NCBI GenBank assembly: GCA_030348385.1
Contig: JAUCFP010000006.1
Span: forward strand, 3,272,501 to 3,336,500
DNA: 64,000 nucleotides
From: Cytobacillus sp. NJ13
GTDB lineage: Bacteria > Bacillota > Bacilli > Bacillales > Cytobacillaceae
Reading direction: 5' to 3'
In this document: positions 27,587-35,944 of the stretch, piece after piece
How the letters are laid out: each line of letters opens with the position of its first letter
Numbering within the stretch: position 1 is the stretch's first letter
Position numbers and translations under genes: made by a program
The notes under the pieces: model-generated
What the model was told of the DNA's origin: nothing
The model's input: the letters and a program-made list of their open reading frames with translations, nothing else
Database searches by the model: none

Positions 27587-27970
27587 TTATCCGATAGGCG
27601 AACAAATCTCAATATAATGTCCATCCGGGTCTTGCACATATGCCACTTTCTGGCCCCAAGGCTTTTCAACAGGCTCAAGCAGGACAGGCACTCCTGCGGC
27701 CTTTAGCTTTTCCACAGCCGCTTCTACCTCTTCTGTGATAAATCCCAGCTCAAATGTCTGCTCCTTTCTTAATCCATCCGGTATTGGAAGCCCGGTGACT
27801 TCCCGTCCTCCTTCTCTCGTATTAAAAGAAAGAATGGTGCTGCCTGTATCATACTCGATGTAAGTTCCAAATTCATTCCTAAGCTTCAGGCCCAGCAATT
27901 CACCATAAAAATGCTTCGTTCTTTCCAGGCTTTCCGCATATAAAATGACATATCCCATCTTCAATTCCAC
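27587..27970 (-). CDS. VOC family protein (glyoxalase/bleomycin-resistance fold)
   Basis: 127-residue single VOC domain: two beta-alpha-beta-beta-beta repeats, with metal-ligand candidates Glu2 or His in the FYGELLGL region and Glu near VAYVQDPDGHYIEIC at the C-terminus. The family holds lyases, dioxygenases and drug-binding proteins; the function cannot be set from sequence. The start is GTG at 27970 with GAGGTG about 7 nt upstream. It is divergent from the Nudix gene. Confidence 0.88.
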   Translation of the reverse strand: MELKMGYVILYAESLERTKHFYGELLGLKLRNEFGTYIEYDTGSTILSFNTREGGREVTGLPIPDGLRKEQTFELGFITEEVEAAVEKLKAAGVPVLLEPVEKPWGQKVAYVQDPDGHYIEICSPIG

Positions 27971-28081
27971 TTATGTTCACCTCTTCAAATTTTCTATTCA
28001 TGATATGATTTCAATATAGGAGGTATTTTCTCCTTTTAAAAGAATGTATAATCTTTGTAATCATTTAATAGAGGTGCAGCA

Positions 28082-28570
28082 ATGAACTGGAAAGAAATTG
28101 AACATCAGATGTACACCATGTGCATGATTGCAGACGGAGATCAGATCCTTCTCATAAAACGCCCAGATTATAAAGGCTTCCCTGGCTATCTCGCACCAGG
28201 CGGAAAAGTAGAGTTTCCCGAGAGCATTACGGACGCAGCAAAACGCGAAGTGCTTGAGGAGACAGGGCTGCATGTCAAAAATATTATTTTTAAAGGCTGG
28301 GATGAGTACGTAAACCCCCAGATGAATGTCCGCTACATGGTATTTAATTATCTGGCAGACTCCTTTGAAGGAAGCCTTCTTGCAGATCCTCCTGAAGGAG
28401 AATTGCAGTGGGTTTCAAGACAAGATGCACTGGACCTTCCTATGCAGGATTGGTTCAAGAGAAAGCTGCCGCTTTTTTTCGAAGAAGGGACTTTTGAGAT
28501 CCATTCAGTTTGGGATGAAGAGCAAAATACAGAAGGAGCGAGCAAGACAAGGGTTTTTGCTAAGATATAA
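28082..28570 (+). CDS. Nudix hydrolase (8-oxo-dGTP diphosphatase-like)
   Basis: 162 residues with a complete Nudix box from Gly41 to about residue 63 (GGKVEFP..KREVLEETGL), which binds Mg2+ and cuts nucleoside diphosphate linkages. The start MYTMCMIADGDQILLIKRP is typical of MutT/YvcI-type proteins of Bacillus that act on oxidised nucleotides. GAGGTG lies 6 nt before the ATG. It converges on the cobalamin operon and shares its terminator. Confidence 0.9.
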   Translation: MNWKEIEHQMYTMCMIADGDQILLIKRPDYKGFPGYLAPGGKVEFPESITDAAKREVLEETGLHVKNIIFKGWDEYVNPQMNVRYMVFNYLADSFEGSLLADPPEGELQWVSRQDALDLPMQDWFKRKLPLFFEEGTFEIHSVWDEEQNTEGASKTRVFAKI

Positions 28571-28607
28571 TGAAGGAACCAAAGTGTTCTGAGGAACCTT
28601 ATAAAAA

Positions 28608-28637
28608 ATAATAAGGCTCGTTTTTAGCGAGCCTTAT
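28608..28637. terminator. bidirectional terminator, Nudix gene / cobalamin operon
   Basis: AATAAGGCTCG pairs with CGAGCCTTATT around a short loop. On the minus strand it is followed by ATTTTTTATAA and ends the cobalamin operon; on the plus strand it ends the Nudix gene. Confidence 0.9.
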
Positions 28638-29254
28638 TCGCAGTGAGCCATGCATCCTTCTAAGAGGAACTCCTTTTTATCCCGGTCGATCTGCAGGATG
28701 GTCAGGCTGGTTCCATGAATGAAGGGCGGGTCCCAAATGCGTTCAACAGCAGCATTGCGGCAAAGCATATATAGAGCTTTGACAGCAACAGCATGGGTAA
28801 CAATCAGCACACTGCCTTCTGATAAGGTCTTTTGCAGGTCTTCCAGAAAGGAAGCAACGCGGTTTGCCACATCGTAAAAGCTTTCTCCTCCTGCACTTTC
28901 ATAGGACTCCGGCCGGTTCCAATAGGCATCGAAGGCAGCCGGATATAGCTCCCTTATTTCACTTTCCACTCTTCCCTGCCAATCACCAAGATCTATTTCC
29001 ATAAGCCTTTCATCTGTCTCGACCGGAATCTCCCTTGTTCCTCTTACAAGCTGGGCTGTATGTAAAGTCCGCTTGCTCGGTGAAGATATAATACGCTTAA
29101 ATTCTATATCCTTTACTCTCTCTCCCAGCAGTTTCGCATCACGTCTGCCTTTCTCCGTTAAATCAGAGTCCAGGCGCCCCTGCATTCTTTTCTCTTTATT
29201 CCATTCCGTCTCACCGTGCCGGATGATATATATAGTCAGCATTCCTTTTTTCAT
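28634..29254 (-). CDS. histidine phosphatase family protein (CobC/PhoE-like), last gene of the B12 operon
   Basis: 206-residue branch-1 histidine phosphatase. The phospho-histidine motif RHGETEWN starts at Arg12; a second conserved histidine lies in VTHAVAVKAL. Placed at the end of the B12 operon it may dephosphorylate alpha-ribazole-5'-phosphate or adenosylcobalamin-5'-phosphate, but members also act on many small phosphates, so the substrate is inferred from context. The ATG at 29254 overlaps the cblS stop as ATGA; a second ATG at 29242 is possible. A second paralogue is at 31438-32055. Confidence 0.88.
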   Translation of the reverse strand: MKKGMLTIYIIRHGETEWNKEKRMQGRLDSDLTEKGRRDAKLLGERVKDIEFKRIISSPSKRTLHTAQLVRGTREIPVETDERLMEIDLGDWQGRVESEIRELYPAAFDAYWNRPESYESAGGESFYDVANRVASFLEDLQKTLSEGSVLIVTHAVAVKALYMLCRNAAVERIWDPPFIHGTSLTILQIDRDKKEFLLEGCMAHCE

Positions 29255-29970
29255 GCCCTTCTTATCAATATATGAAAATAGCTTCCTGCCAGCTTCCTGA
29301 TTTCTTCCGATTTCGCTTCGGGAAAAACGGCTATAAAACAAGTTGATGGGCCTGATGATTTTCCCAAGTCCACTGCTGATTCAAGGTCCATAACCTCAAA
29401 CTTCCTATTGGAGAACAGCCCGTTCAGCTCGTTCAGAATGCCTTTTGAACCTACAGGAAGCGTCTCAATTTCTTCAATGGAGTTGATTATTTTAAAAAGC
29501 TTCAGGGGTGCTGCCTCCGCCTCCCTTTCAATCAGCTCCTGGCCAACTAAAGGGGAACCAATAACCGCTATCCTTGTATCATCTGTATACGTTAGGGTCT
29601 CAGCAGGAAGTGCTCCCTGCCTTTTGCCAAGTACAGATAACCCTACCGCAGATTGAAGCAGGTTAAAATTGCTTTCCGTACTGCCGGTGATTTGCAGTTC
29701 CGTAAGGCCTAATTCATCGGCCCCCTTCTTAATGCCCCGTATAAGCTGGTCCCAGGCATCATCTCCGCAGAAATTCTGAAGTACTGCAGCAAATGGCTGA
29801 GCACCCGCTGACATACATTCCATGACAGCGACTCGGAAGGAATAATACGAAACGGTCTCGTAAGGAACCTGCACAGCGTCCTGTTCTTTCTCGCCGATTG
29901 CTCCGCTGTTATCACTTGCTACCACAATCATTTCTTCAGAATTAATAGGAAAGCTTAAGACATCCCTCAC
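29251..29970 (-). CDS. cblS: alpha-ribazole kinase CblS (PurM/AIR-synthase-like)
   Basis: 239-residue AIR-synthase-related ATP-binding protein. Phosphorylation of alpha-ribazole gives alpha-ribazole-phosphate, the lower-ligand substrate of CobS. In Listeria and Geobacillus the CblT/CblS pair salvages alpha-ribazole in organisms lacking CobT. Seen here: N-terminal acidic loop VVASDNSGAIGEKEQD (about 17-32) typical of the PurM-like fold, and GTG start overlapping the cblT stop by 4 nt. No cobT gene is in the operon, which fits the CblT/CblS route. The assignment comes from context and overall likeness. Confidence 0.85.
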   Translation of the reverse strand: MRDVLSFPINSEEMIVVASDNSGAIGEKEQDAVQVPYETVSYYSFRVAVMECMSAGAQPFAAVLQNFCGDDAWDQLIRGIKKGADELGLTELQITGSTESNFNLLQSAVGLSVLGKRQGALPAETLTYTDDTRIAVIGSPLVGQELIEREAEAAPLKLFKIINSIEEIETLPVGSKGILNELNGLFSNRKFEVMDLESAVDLGKSSGPSTCFIAVFPEAKSEEIRKLAGSYFHILIRRA

Positions 29971-30461
29971 TGCTCAGCACCCGCTTTGGAAAGAGCCGGG
30001 CCCACAAGCTTGACAAGTCTCGGTATCGCTATATAAGCAATAACAGCATTTATCACAGAGCCTATAAAAAGAGAAGGCACAATTGCCAGGTAAAAGGCCT
30101 GGCCCATTAAAAAGATAAATGGAAGCGGAGCTGCAAAGGCATTGCCTAACACAAAAAGAATTCCCGCCAGCCAGTGCCGGCCTCTCTGATACAATGAACT
30201 GAAAATAAAGGCTAACAGTGCCATTTCAACAGCAATCAGGAGATGAAGAGGCCCTAAAGGCATGCCGCCCAATAACGCCGACAGCAAATGCCCGATGGCC
30301 GCAACGGCCGCACCGCCATAGCCTCCAAGCAGCGCGGCTGCAAGCAAAGCAGGAAATGCATCCAGTGCCACGCTTCCGATAATGGCCGGAACTTTAATCG
30401 CTGCACCGATTGCTGTCAGTGCAACAAGCATGGCTGCCATGCCCAATCGCATGCTTTTCAT
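29967..30461 (-). CDS. cblT: alpha-ribazole ECF transporter S component CblT
   Basis: 164-residue very hydrophobic protein with about five to six transmembrane helices, of the ECF-transporter substrate-binding (S) type. CblT brings in alpha-ribazole, using the shared EcfA/EcfA'/EcfT module encoded elsewhere. It overlaps pduO upstream and cblS downstream by 4 nt each. Gene pairing with cblS and the B12 riboswitch context give the substrate. Confidence 0.86.
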   Translation of the reverse strand: MKSMRLGMAAMLVALTAIGAAIKVPAIIGSVALDAFPALLAAALLGGYGGAAVAAIGHLLSALLGGMPLGPLHLLIAVEMALLAFIFSSLYQRGRHWLAGILFVLGNAFAAPLPFIFLMGQAFYLAIVPSLFIGSVINAVIAYIAIPRLVKLVGPALSKAGAEQ

Positions 30462-31045
30462 TCCTTATCCTCCTTGCGCTTTCCTTCACGGAATACATTA
30501 GCACTGCGCACATACTCCACATCTTTCTGGTTAAGACGGAAATTAACCACTCTTGCCAGGGCAAAGAAATAATCAGATAAACGATTCAGGAATTTCAGTG
30601 CCACTGCAGAGGTTTCCGGATCCGCTTTTTTCAGTGAGACCACGAGCCGCTCCGCTCTCCGGGTTACTGTCCTGGCAATATGAATGGATGCAGATGCAGG
30701 TGCTCCCCCAGGCAGAATAAACCTTTCAAGCTTTGGCGCTTCCTCAATCAATTGATCAATCTTAGTCTCCAAATAGTCTACAGATTCCTTCGACAATTTC
30801 AGCTCCCGCTTTTTCGAAACATTTGCAAGGTCGCCGCCACAGTCAAAAAGCTCATGCTGGATCTTCTCCAAATCCTCCAGGACATCCTGAAAAATGGACG
30901 GATCCAGCTGTGTCATAGCCTGCCCGACAAAACAGTTGACTTCATCCACTGTTCCGTATGCTTCAACCCTTACATCATCCTTTTCCACCCTGCCTCCGAT
31001 AATGCTTGTTTTTCCCTCATCACCAGTTCGTGTATAAAGTTTCAT
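30458..31045 (-). CDS. pduO: PduO-type ATP:cob(I)alamin adenosyltransferase
   Basis: 195-residue PduO/YvqK-type adenosyltransferase which attaches the 5'-deoxyadenosyl group to the cobalt of cob(I)yrinic acid diamide, cobinamide or cobalamin. Motifs: MKLYTRTGDEGKTS at the N-terminus (ATP binding), AYGTVDEVNCFVGQA, and FILPGGAPASASIHIARTVTRRAERLV. The ATG at 31045 has GGGG 8 nt upstream; a TTG at 31051 is too close. This step supplies adenosylated substrates to CbiB, CobQ and CobU in the same operon. Confidence 0.95.
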   Translation of the reverse strand: MKLYTRTGDEGKTSIIGGRVEKDDVRVEAYGTVDEVNCFVGQAMTQLDPSIFQDVLEDLEKIQHELFDCGGDLANVSKKRELKLSKESVDYLETKIDQLIEEAPKLERFILPGGAPASASIHIARTVTRRAERLVVSLKKADPETSAVALKFLNRLSDYFFALARVVNFRLNQKDVEYVRSANVFREGKRKEDKE

Positions 31046-31060
31046 CAGCAATTCCCCATT

Positions 31061-31486
31061 TCATTTTATTTTTTGACTGATGCCATACCAAATCAAATCA
31101 ACTCTATCTGCAGCAGCAGCGGCATCCTGAAAGGCCCAGCCTGACGCATCCCGCCACTTTCGGTCAGCTGCTTCCATTGGTACAATGCCTTTTGAAATAT
31201 CAGATCCGATTAAAACGATCTTTCGATTGACAGCTGTTTTTTCCCACTCCTGCCATTCTGCCAGCATCTCCTGCCATTTGTCCCGAATCTCTTCAAACTC
31301 CAGCGCTTGTGACCATTCCCGAATCATCAGCTCGATTCCCTCATAGACGATTAGTTTTTGACCCAAATCGCCAGCCAACTCACCATGATAAGCTGAAATC
31401 CATTTATGAGGAGTATCATCCAATTGATAAAATTCCTTCACCCATCGGGATTTCCCGTTAAAGGCGCCTCCTGTAATGAAGTGCAT
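31061..31486 (-). CDS. short CobU-like protein (adenosylcobinamide kinase/guanylyltransferase homologue)
   Basis: 141 residues. A P-loop GGAFNGKS lies at residues 6-13. The C-terminal half aligns with CobU around VLIGSDISKGIVPMEAADRK..RDASGWAFQDAAAAADRV, the region of CobU that reads VSNEV..N..D..G...Q..A. It lacks the CobU segment holding the conserved RxxxHxxxR part that carries the guanylylated histidine in full-length CobU (present in the 191-residue gene at 34311-34886). So it may act only as kinase, as a partner, or on another step. It overlaps the upstream phosphatase gene by 49 nt. Confidence 0.75.
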   Translation of the reverse strand: MHFITGGAFNGKSRWVKEFYQLDDTPHKWISAYHGELAGDLGQKLIVYEGIELMIREWSQALEFEEIRDKWQEMLAEWQEWEKTAVNRKIVLIGSDISKGIVPMEAADRKWRDASGWAFQDAAAAADRVDLIWYGISQKIK

Positions 31487-32055
31487 CTCTCTCCCCTCCT
31501 AAACTCTTCCCGTGTCCATCTAAGCTCATAGCCTCTTCCAAAAGGAACTTGCCATTCCCAGAATTCTTTTTTCTCCGGTGCATACTTTCCAAGAAGGTAT
31601 CTTATGACTCCGCTGTGTGTAATAACGGCAGCATCACGAATATCCTTCCGAAGCAATTGATCGGTTAAATTCTGCCACCCTTTATCAACTCTTGCTGAAA
31701 ATGCTGAAAAGGATTCCCCTCCAGGCATCACTTCTGAGAAAGGAGCTTCCAGCCATTTTTGATAAGCCGGGTTATCTTTCAGCTCTTGATAAGTCCTGCC
31801 TTCCCACTCACCAAAATGCATTTCTCTCCATTCGGGACAGGATTCAATAGAATGATCCGGGAAAAGAATAGCTGCCGTCTTCATGCATCTGCCTAAATCA
31901 CTTGCAAAAATTCTTCTATAGTCCCGAGGCGCCGCGGCAAGCTTATCCCTATGTTCCGGACACAAAGGGGAATCTGTCCATCCCAGATAAGCATGGGACT
32001 TATTGGCTTCTGTCAGCCCATGACGAAATAATGCAACAGCCACAGTATCATCCAT
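31438..32055 (-). CDS. cobC: CobC-like histidine phosphatase (alpha-ribazole phosphatase)
   Basis: 205-residue histidine phosphatase with the catalytic motif FRHGLTEAN (RHG at 11-13) and the second histidine in AAVITHSGVIRYLLG. CobC removes the 5'-phosphate from alpha-ribazole-phosphate or adenosylcobalamin phosphate at the end of lower-loop assembly. It overlaps cobS by 43 nt and the short CobU-like gene by 49 nt. Its context next to cobS makes it the stronger CobC candidate of the two phosphatases in this operon. Confidence 0.86.
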   Translation of the reverse strand: MDDTVAVALFRHGLTEANKSHAYLGWTDSPLCPEHRDKLAAAPRDYRRIFASDLGRCMKTAAILFPDHSIESCPEWREMHFGEWEGRTYQELKDNPAYQKWLEAPFSEVMPGGESFSAFSARVDKGWQNLTDQLLRKDIRDAAVITHSGVIRYLLGKYAPEKKEFWEWQVPFGRGYELRWTREEFRRGERCTSLQEAPLTGNPDG

Positions 32056-32804
32056 AAAAGCACCTCCGTCCCTTCCACACTGGCCCCAAGCACATCCCCT
32101 GTCATTCCCCCAAACCAGGCAATGACTTTCCTTGATAAGAATGCGAATAACAATATTGAAAAAAGAACCATGAAAAGAAATCCAACAATGGCAGGATAAC
32201 CAGCCAGCCCAGCAGCTGCCGCGGCGGCCAGAAGGAAGATAGGGTAAATAGATAAGGTGGTTTTAGAAGCAGCCTGCTGAAATAATGAGCCTAGCCCTTC
32301 TTTTTTGGCTGCCTTAACTTTTATCAGCAATACCCCCATTACCATCTTGCTTAAAAAAGGAATTACTGTGATTAAAAAATAGGAATATGGATTTGATAAA
32401 AGTACAATTTCATAGATAAATAGAAAACGGGCACCCAGCAATACGATGATGGACAGCACCCCGAACGCCCCCACCCGGGGATCACTCATGATTTCCAGCC
32501 GCCTCTCCTGATCGCGATAGGAGAAGAACGCATCGCTCGCATCCATCCACCCATCAAGATGAATCCCGCCGGTCAGCAAAATGCCGGCCAGCCAGACGGC
32601 AAAGGCCGCAGCCAGGAGTGAAAAAGGAGTCCATTCAAGAAAAGCATAGAGAATAAATGCGTATATGCTTCCCTGAATGAGGCCGGCTATAGGGAAGGTT
32701 CTGATGGCCTTCTCCAAATGAGGCTTATCCATGGGCAGGGATATTGGAATGGGAATGCTTGTAAAAAATTGAAGGTTGATCAATAATCCTTTAAGCCATT
32801 TCAT
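32013..32804 (-). CDS. cobS: adenosylcobinamide-GDP ribazoletransferase
   Basis: 263-residue integral membrane cobalamin synthase. It joins adenosylcobinamide-GDP with alpha-ribazole(-phosphate). Motifs: N-terminal LQFFTSIPIP, the DGWMDASDAFFS acidic segment, and the Arg/Asp-rich loop after SYRDQERRLEIMSDPRVGAFG typical of CobS. Several hydrophobic helices follow. It overlaps cobQ by 14 nt and cobC by 43 nt. Confidence 0.96.
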   Translation of the reverse strand: MKWLKGLLINLQFFTSIPIPISLPMDKPHLEKAIRTFPIAGLIQGSIYAFILYAFLEWTPFSLLAAAFAVWLAGILLTGGIHLDGWMDASDAFFSYRDQERRLEIMSDPRVGAFGVLSIIVLLGARFLFIYEIVLLSNPYSYFLITVIPFLSKMVMGVLLIKVKAAKKEGLGSLFQQAASKTTLSIYPIFLLAAAAAAGLAGYPAIVGFLFMVLFSILLFAFLSRKVIAWFGGMTGDVLGASVEGTEVLLWMILWLLHYFVMG

Positions 32805-34314
32805 TCTGTTTTCTCCAGCTAAAGACGATTTCCTTTAATTTTTCCCAATCAAGATGCTGAATCATATTTTCCGCCAGTTCGTTGTATTTCCTATCCTTCA
32901 GGGCTTTTATTCGGACAGGCTCTTTACTTGGAATGCCTTTTTGTTTGCGCAGGGAGTTAAGCCACGCACCCCTCCATTCATCATTATGGAAGATGTGGTG
33001 CATATACGTCCCTACCAGACGGCCTTCATTTCCATAGAATCCATCTTCTTCGCCATTTTGAAGCAGAAGAAGGCGATTGCCATCAAAGTCTTTTTCAAGA
33101 ACTGTTTCACCCAAATGGATTTCATATCCATCCAAGATTTCTTTTACGGGAAGGTTCGTGCTTGAATGCAGACTGCCCTTCACCTGCACGGTCTTCTTGC
33201 GTTCATGAAAAATGGTATCTGCCGGTATCAAATTCAAGCCTTTTTCCTTTTCATAAGGATTCCCGGTATCAGAACCTGCCATATCGATTAATCTCCTGCC
33301 AAGCATCTGGTATCCTCCGCAAATGCCCGCAATTGAACCTCCATCGGCAGCATAGCGCACAATCCAGTCAGCCAGACCTTTTTCCTTGAAATAGCGCAAA
33401 TCGCGAATCGTGCTCTTTGTGCCGGGAATGATCACCGCATCAGGCGAGCCAGCCTCCGATAAATGCCTTACCCATCTAATGTTCACGTCATCTTCATAGT
33501 AAAACGGATCGATGTCACTGAAGTTTGAAATAAATGGCGGCCGCAGCACAGCAATATCCAGAATACCTCCTCCAGCCCTTGGAACAGCAGCTTGAATGGA
33601 TAGGGAATCCTCTGCATCGATCATATGGTCATCCAAGTAAGGCAGAACGCCAAGGACAGGGATGCCCGTCTTTTCCTCGATCCAGCGGATGCCATCCTCA
33701 AACAGTGTGATATCTCCGCGGAATTTATTAATGATAATGCCCGTAACCCGCTGTCTTTCCTGTTTGGTGAAAAGCTCCAGGGTTCCAACAATACTGGCAA
33801 AAACACCGCCCCTGTCAATATCGGCAACAAGGATGACTGGCACATCCGCCATTTCAGCGACTTTCATATTAACAAGCTCTTTATCTTTTAAATTAATTTC
33901 AACAGGGCTGCCAGCTCCCTCTATCACAAGCAGCTCATATTGAGCATCAAGCAGACTCAGTGCCTCTCTGATGGTCTCCAGCCCCTTTTCATAAAAGGAT
34001 TCCCGATAGCTTCTTCCTGATAGGGAATTGACTGCTTTTCCAAGGAGAATAACCTCCGCATTCTGAGCGGATTGAGGCTTAAGGAGAATGGGATTCATCC
34101 AGACAGCAGCTTCAGTTCTTGCCGCTTCAGCCTGAATGCCCTGTGCCCTGCCGATTTCATTTCCATCCTTTGTCACGTATGAATTATTGGACATATTCTG
34201 GGATTTAAAAGGAGCCGTGCGGAAACCTTCATTGGAGAATGCCCGGCAAAGAGCCGTAGCAATCAGGCTTTTACCGGCATCAGATGAAGTCCCCTGAATC
34301 ATTATCCCTTTCAT
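32791..34314 (-). CDS. cobQ: cobyric acid synthase CobQ/CbiP
   Basis: 507-residue glutamine-dependent amidotransferase that amidates adenosylcobyrinic acid a,c-diamide at positions b, d, e and g. An N-terminal dethiobiotin-synthetase-like ATPase (MIQGTSSDAGKS, about 5-16) is followed by a class I glutaminase domain (about 255-450) with the nucleophile in AGICGGYQML and the histidine in GTYMHHIF. Its presence means that cobyrinic diamide or cobyric acid can be used if available. It overlaps cobU by 4 nt and cobS by 14 nt. Confidence 0.96.
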   Translation of the reverse strand: MKGIMIQGTSSDAGKSLIATALCRAFSNEGFRTAPFKSQNMSNNSYVTKDGNEIGRAQGIQAEAARTEAAVWMNPILLKPQSAQNAEVILLGKAVNSLSGRSYRESFYEKGLETIREALSLLDAQYELLVIEGAGSPVEINLKDKELVNMKVAEMADVPVILVADIDRGGVFASIVGTLELFTKQERQRVTGIIINKFRGDITLFEDGIRWIEEKTGIPVLGVLPYLDDHMIDAEDSLSIQAAVPRAGGGILDIAVLRPPFISNFSDIDPFYYEDDVNIRWVRHLSEAGSPDAVIIPGTKSTIRDLRYFKEKGLADWIVRYAADGGSIAGICGGYQMLGRRLIDMAGSDTGNPYEKEKGLNLIPADTIFHERKKTVQVKGSLHSSTNLPVKEILDGYEIHLGETVLEKDFDGNRLLLLQNGEEDGFYGNEGRLVGTYMHHIFHNDEWRGAWLNSLRKQKGIPSKEPVRIKALKDRKYNELAENMIQHLDWEKLKEIVFSWRKQNEMA

Positions 34315-34886
34315 TCCGGTTCTCCTTTCATTTGTATGGGGATACCAGCTTCAACAAGATAGGCTTCACCAGCCATATCAACTATATTCCTGTGAAGCGT
34401 CCCAAGTATTTTTGAATATGTAATCACCAGTTCATTTCTGCCAATTGGCTCATTCAAGACTTCGTTGCTGACAACGATCAAGGCCCTGCATTTTTTGCGG
34501 ATTTCAGTGATGGCCTTGAGAATTTCAGATGACAGATTTCCCTGGAATTCTCTGTTCCGCCAAACGTCTTCCTCTCTAAAAAGTTCATTATTCAAGAGAG
34601 TGGTCAAGCAATCGAAAAGAATAATATCCTGATTATTAAAGTTTCCCGAGATCTCTTCAAGTGCGGAAGGCTTCTCCCAGGTTGTCCAGCTTAAACCGCT
34701 CTTTTCCCGGTCATCCTGGTGCCTCTGAATCCGTGTCTCCATCTCGGAATCGCATGCTTTTCCTGCAGCAATATAATGAAGCTTACCTTCCGTCTTTATT
34801 GCCAGCCCGGCAGCAGTCCTCTCTGCAAAGGAGCTTTTTCCGCTCCGTACTCCACCGGAGATAAAAATCAGCGATCCTTCCGCCAT
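34311..34886 (-). CDS. cobU: adenosylcobinamide kinase / adenosylcobinamide-phosphate guanylyltransferase
   Basis: 191-residue CobU. The P-loop GGVRSGKSSFAE is at about residues 10-21, the guanylylation-histidine segment is ETRIQRHQDDR (about 51-61), and VVSNEV..PIGRNE..H..I.DMAGEAYLVEAG closes the fold. It phosphorylates adenosylcobinamide with GTP and transfers GMP to it. It overlaps cobD (19 nt) and cobQ (4 nt). Confidence 0.96.
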   Translation of the reverse strand: MAEGSLIFISGGVRSGKSSFAERTAAGLAIKTEGKLHYIAAGKACDSEMETRIQRHQDDREKSGLSWTTWEKPSALEEISGNFNNQDIILFDCLTTLLNNELFREEDVWRNREFQGNLSSEILKAITEIRKKCRALIVVSNEVLNEPIGRNELVITYSKILGTLHRNIVDMAGEAYLVEAGIPIQMKGEPE

Positions 34887-35944
34887 TGCTGCATCGCCTC
34901 CATCAGCACATTGTTGTCTTTCGGCCCTTTAATCGCAAAGCGCAGCCATCTTCCTTCCAGGCCAGGAAAATTCATTGTGTGCCTCGGGATAATTCCTTTC
35001 TCAAGCAAAAATCGAAAAAGAGGCAGCTGCACATCAACGCCCGGATCTCTTAACAAATAGAAATTAACTGAAGAAGGAGAAACCTCATAGTCCAATAGCT
35101 GATAAAATGGAACCAGCCTATCTCTCTCCTGCCGGATCAAATTCTTTGTCAGCCTGACATGCTCTTTGCTGTCCAGACACCATTCTCCTGCTTTTAAAGC
35201 AAGGGCATTCACGCTCCAGTGGGGTTTCAGAGAAGCCGCTCTTTCAATTAACCTCTCACTTGCCATCATGTATCCTAGGCGCAGGCCGGGAATCGAAAAC
35301 ATCTTTGTCATGGAGCGCAAAACCACAACTTTCGAATCCCTTCCAATGAAAGGAACGATAGATTGATATCCTTCAACAAAGTCATAAAAAGCTTCATCCA
35401 TAATGAGCAGGCAATTATGGATGCTGCACTTCTTTATCAGTTCCTCAACTATGGATAAGGGGTAAAATACACCGGTCGGGTTGTTTGGGTTGCAGAAGAA
35501 AAGAACATCAGTAAATTTGAGCTTTTCGGATAACGCTTCCATATTCAGACCCCAGTCTTCAGGCTCCAGCTGATGATAGGAAACCGTACAGTTATTAACC
35601 CGGCAGGCCTCTTCATATTCCGAAAAAGCCGGCTGAATAATCAGCACCCTTTTTCCGGCTATCATCCGGCCAATCAGGGTGATTAGCTCGGCGCCTCCAT
35701 TCCCGACCAGAATCTGTGTTTCTTTTATTCCCTCTTCAGCCGCCAATTTGCTTTTTAAATAAGCAGCATGGGGATCCGGATAATCAGTTATATATTGGAA
35801 AAGGTTTCCCCACTTGTCTTTTACTTCGCGGGGAGGTCCAAGGGGATTGATATTGGCGCTAAAATCAATCCGATCTGCCGGCATTGGTTTATCCATCGCT
35901 TCATATAAATATTGCGGATTAGATCCGTGTGAAGGCCAAGTCAA
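34868..35944 (-). CDS. cobD: threonine-phosphate decarboxylase CobD
   Basis: 358-residue fold-type I PLP enzyme of the HisC-like family. It decarboxylates L-threonine-O-3-phosphate to (R)-1-amino-2-propanol phosphate, the linker attached by CbiB. The PLP lysine lies in RSMTKMFSIPGLRLGY (about 219) with the substrate-binding N-terminus SHGSNP and DFSANINPLGPP. A histidinol-phosphate aminotransferase role is unlikely given the B12 context. It overlaps cbiB by 26 nt. Confidence 0.93.
   Translation of the reverse strand: MTWPSHGSNPQYLYEAMDKPMPADRIDFSANINPLGPPREVKDKWGNLFQYITDYPDPHAAYLKSKLAAEEGIKETQILVGNGGAELITLIGRMIAGKRVLIIQPAFSEYEEACRVNNCTVSYHQLEPEDWGLNMEALSEKLKFTDVLFFCNPNNPTGVFYPLSIVEELIKKCSIHNCLLIMDEAFYDFVEGYQSIVPFIGRDSKVVVLRSMTKMFSIPGLRLGYMMASERLIERAASLKPHWSVNALALKAGEWCLDSKEHVRLTKNLIRQERDRLVPFYQLLDYEVSPSSVNFYLLRDPGVDVQLPLFRFLLEKGIIPRHTMNFPGLEGRWLRFAIKGPKDNNVLMEAMQQWRKDR

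Noticed and set aside
29255..29341. N-terminal extension of the last phosphatase gene of the B12 operon
   Set aside because: It lies entirely within cblS; the RHG motif is normally near the N-terminus, as with the ATG at 29254.
34868..35944. Histidinol-phosphate aminotransferase (HisC)
   Set aside because: The fold is the same, but the gene overlaps cbiB and cobU in the B12 operon and its N-terminus fits CobD.
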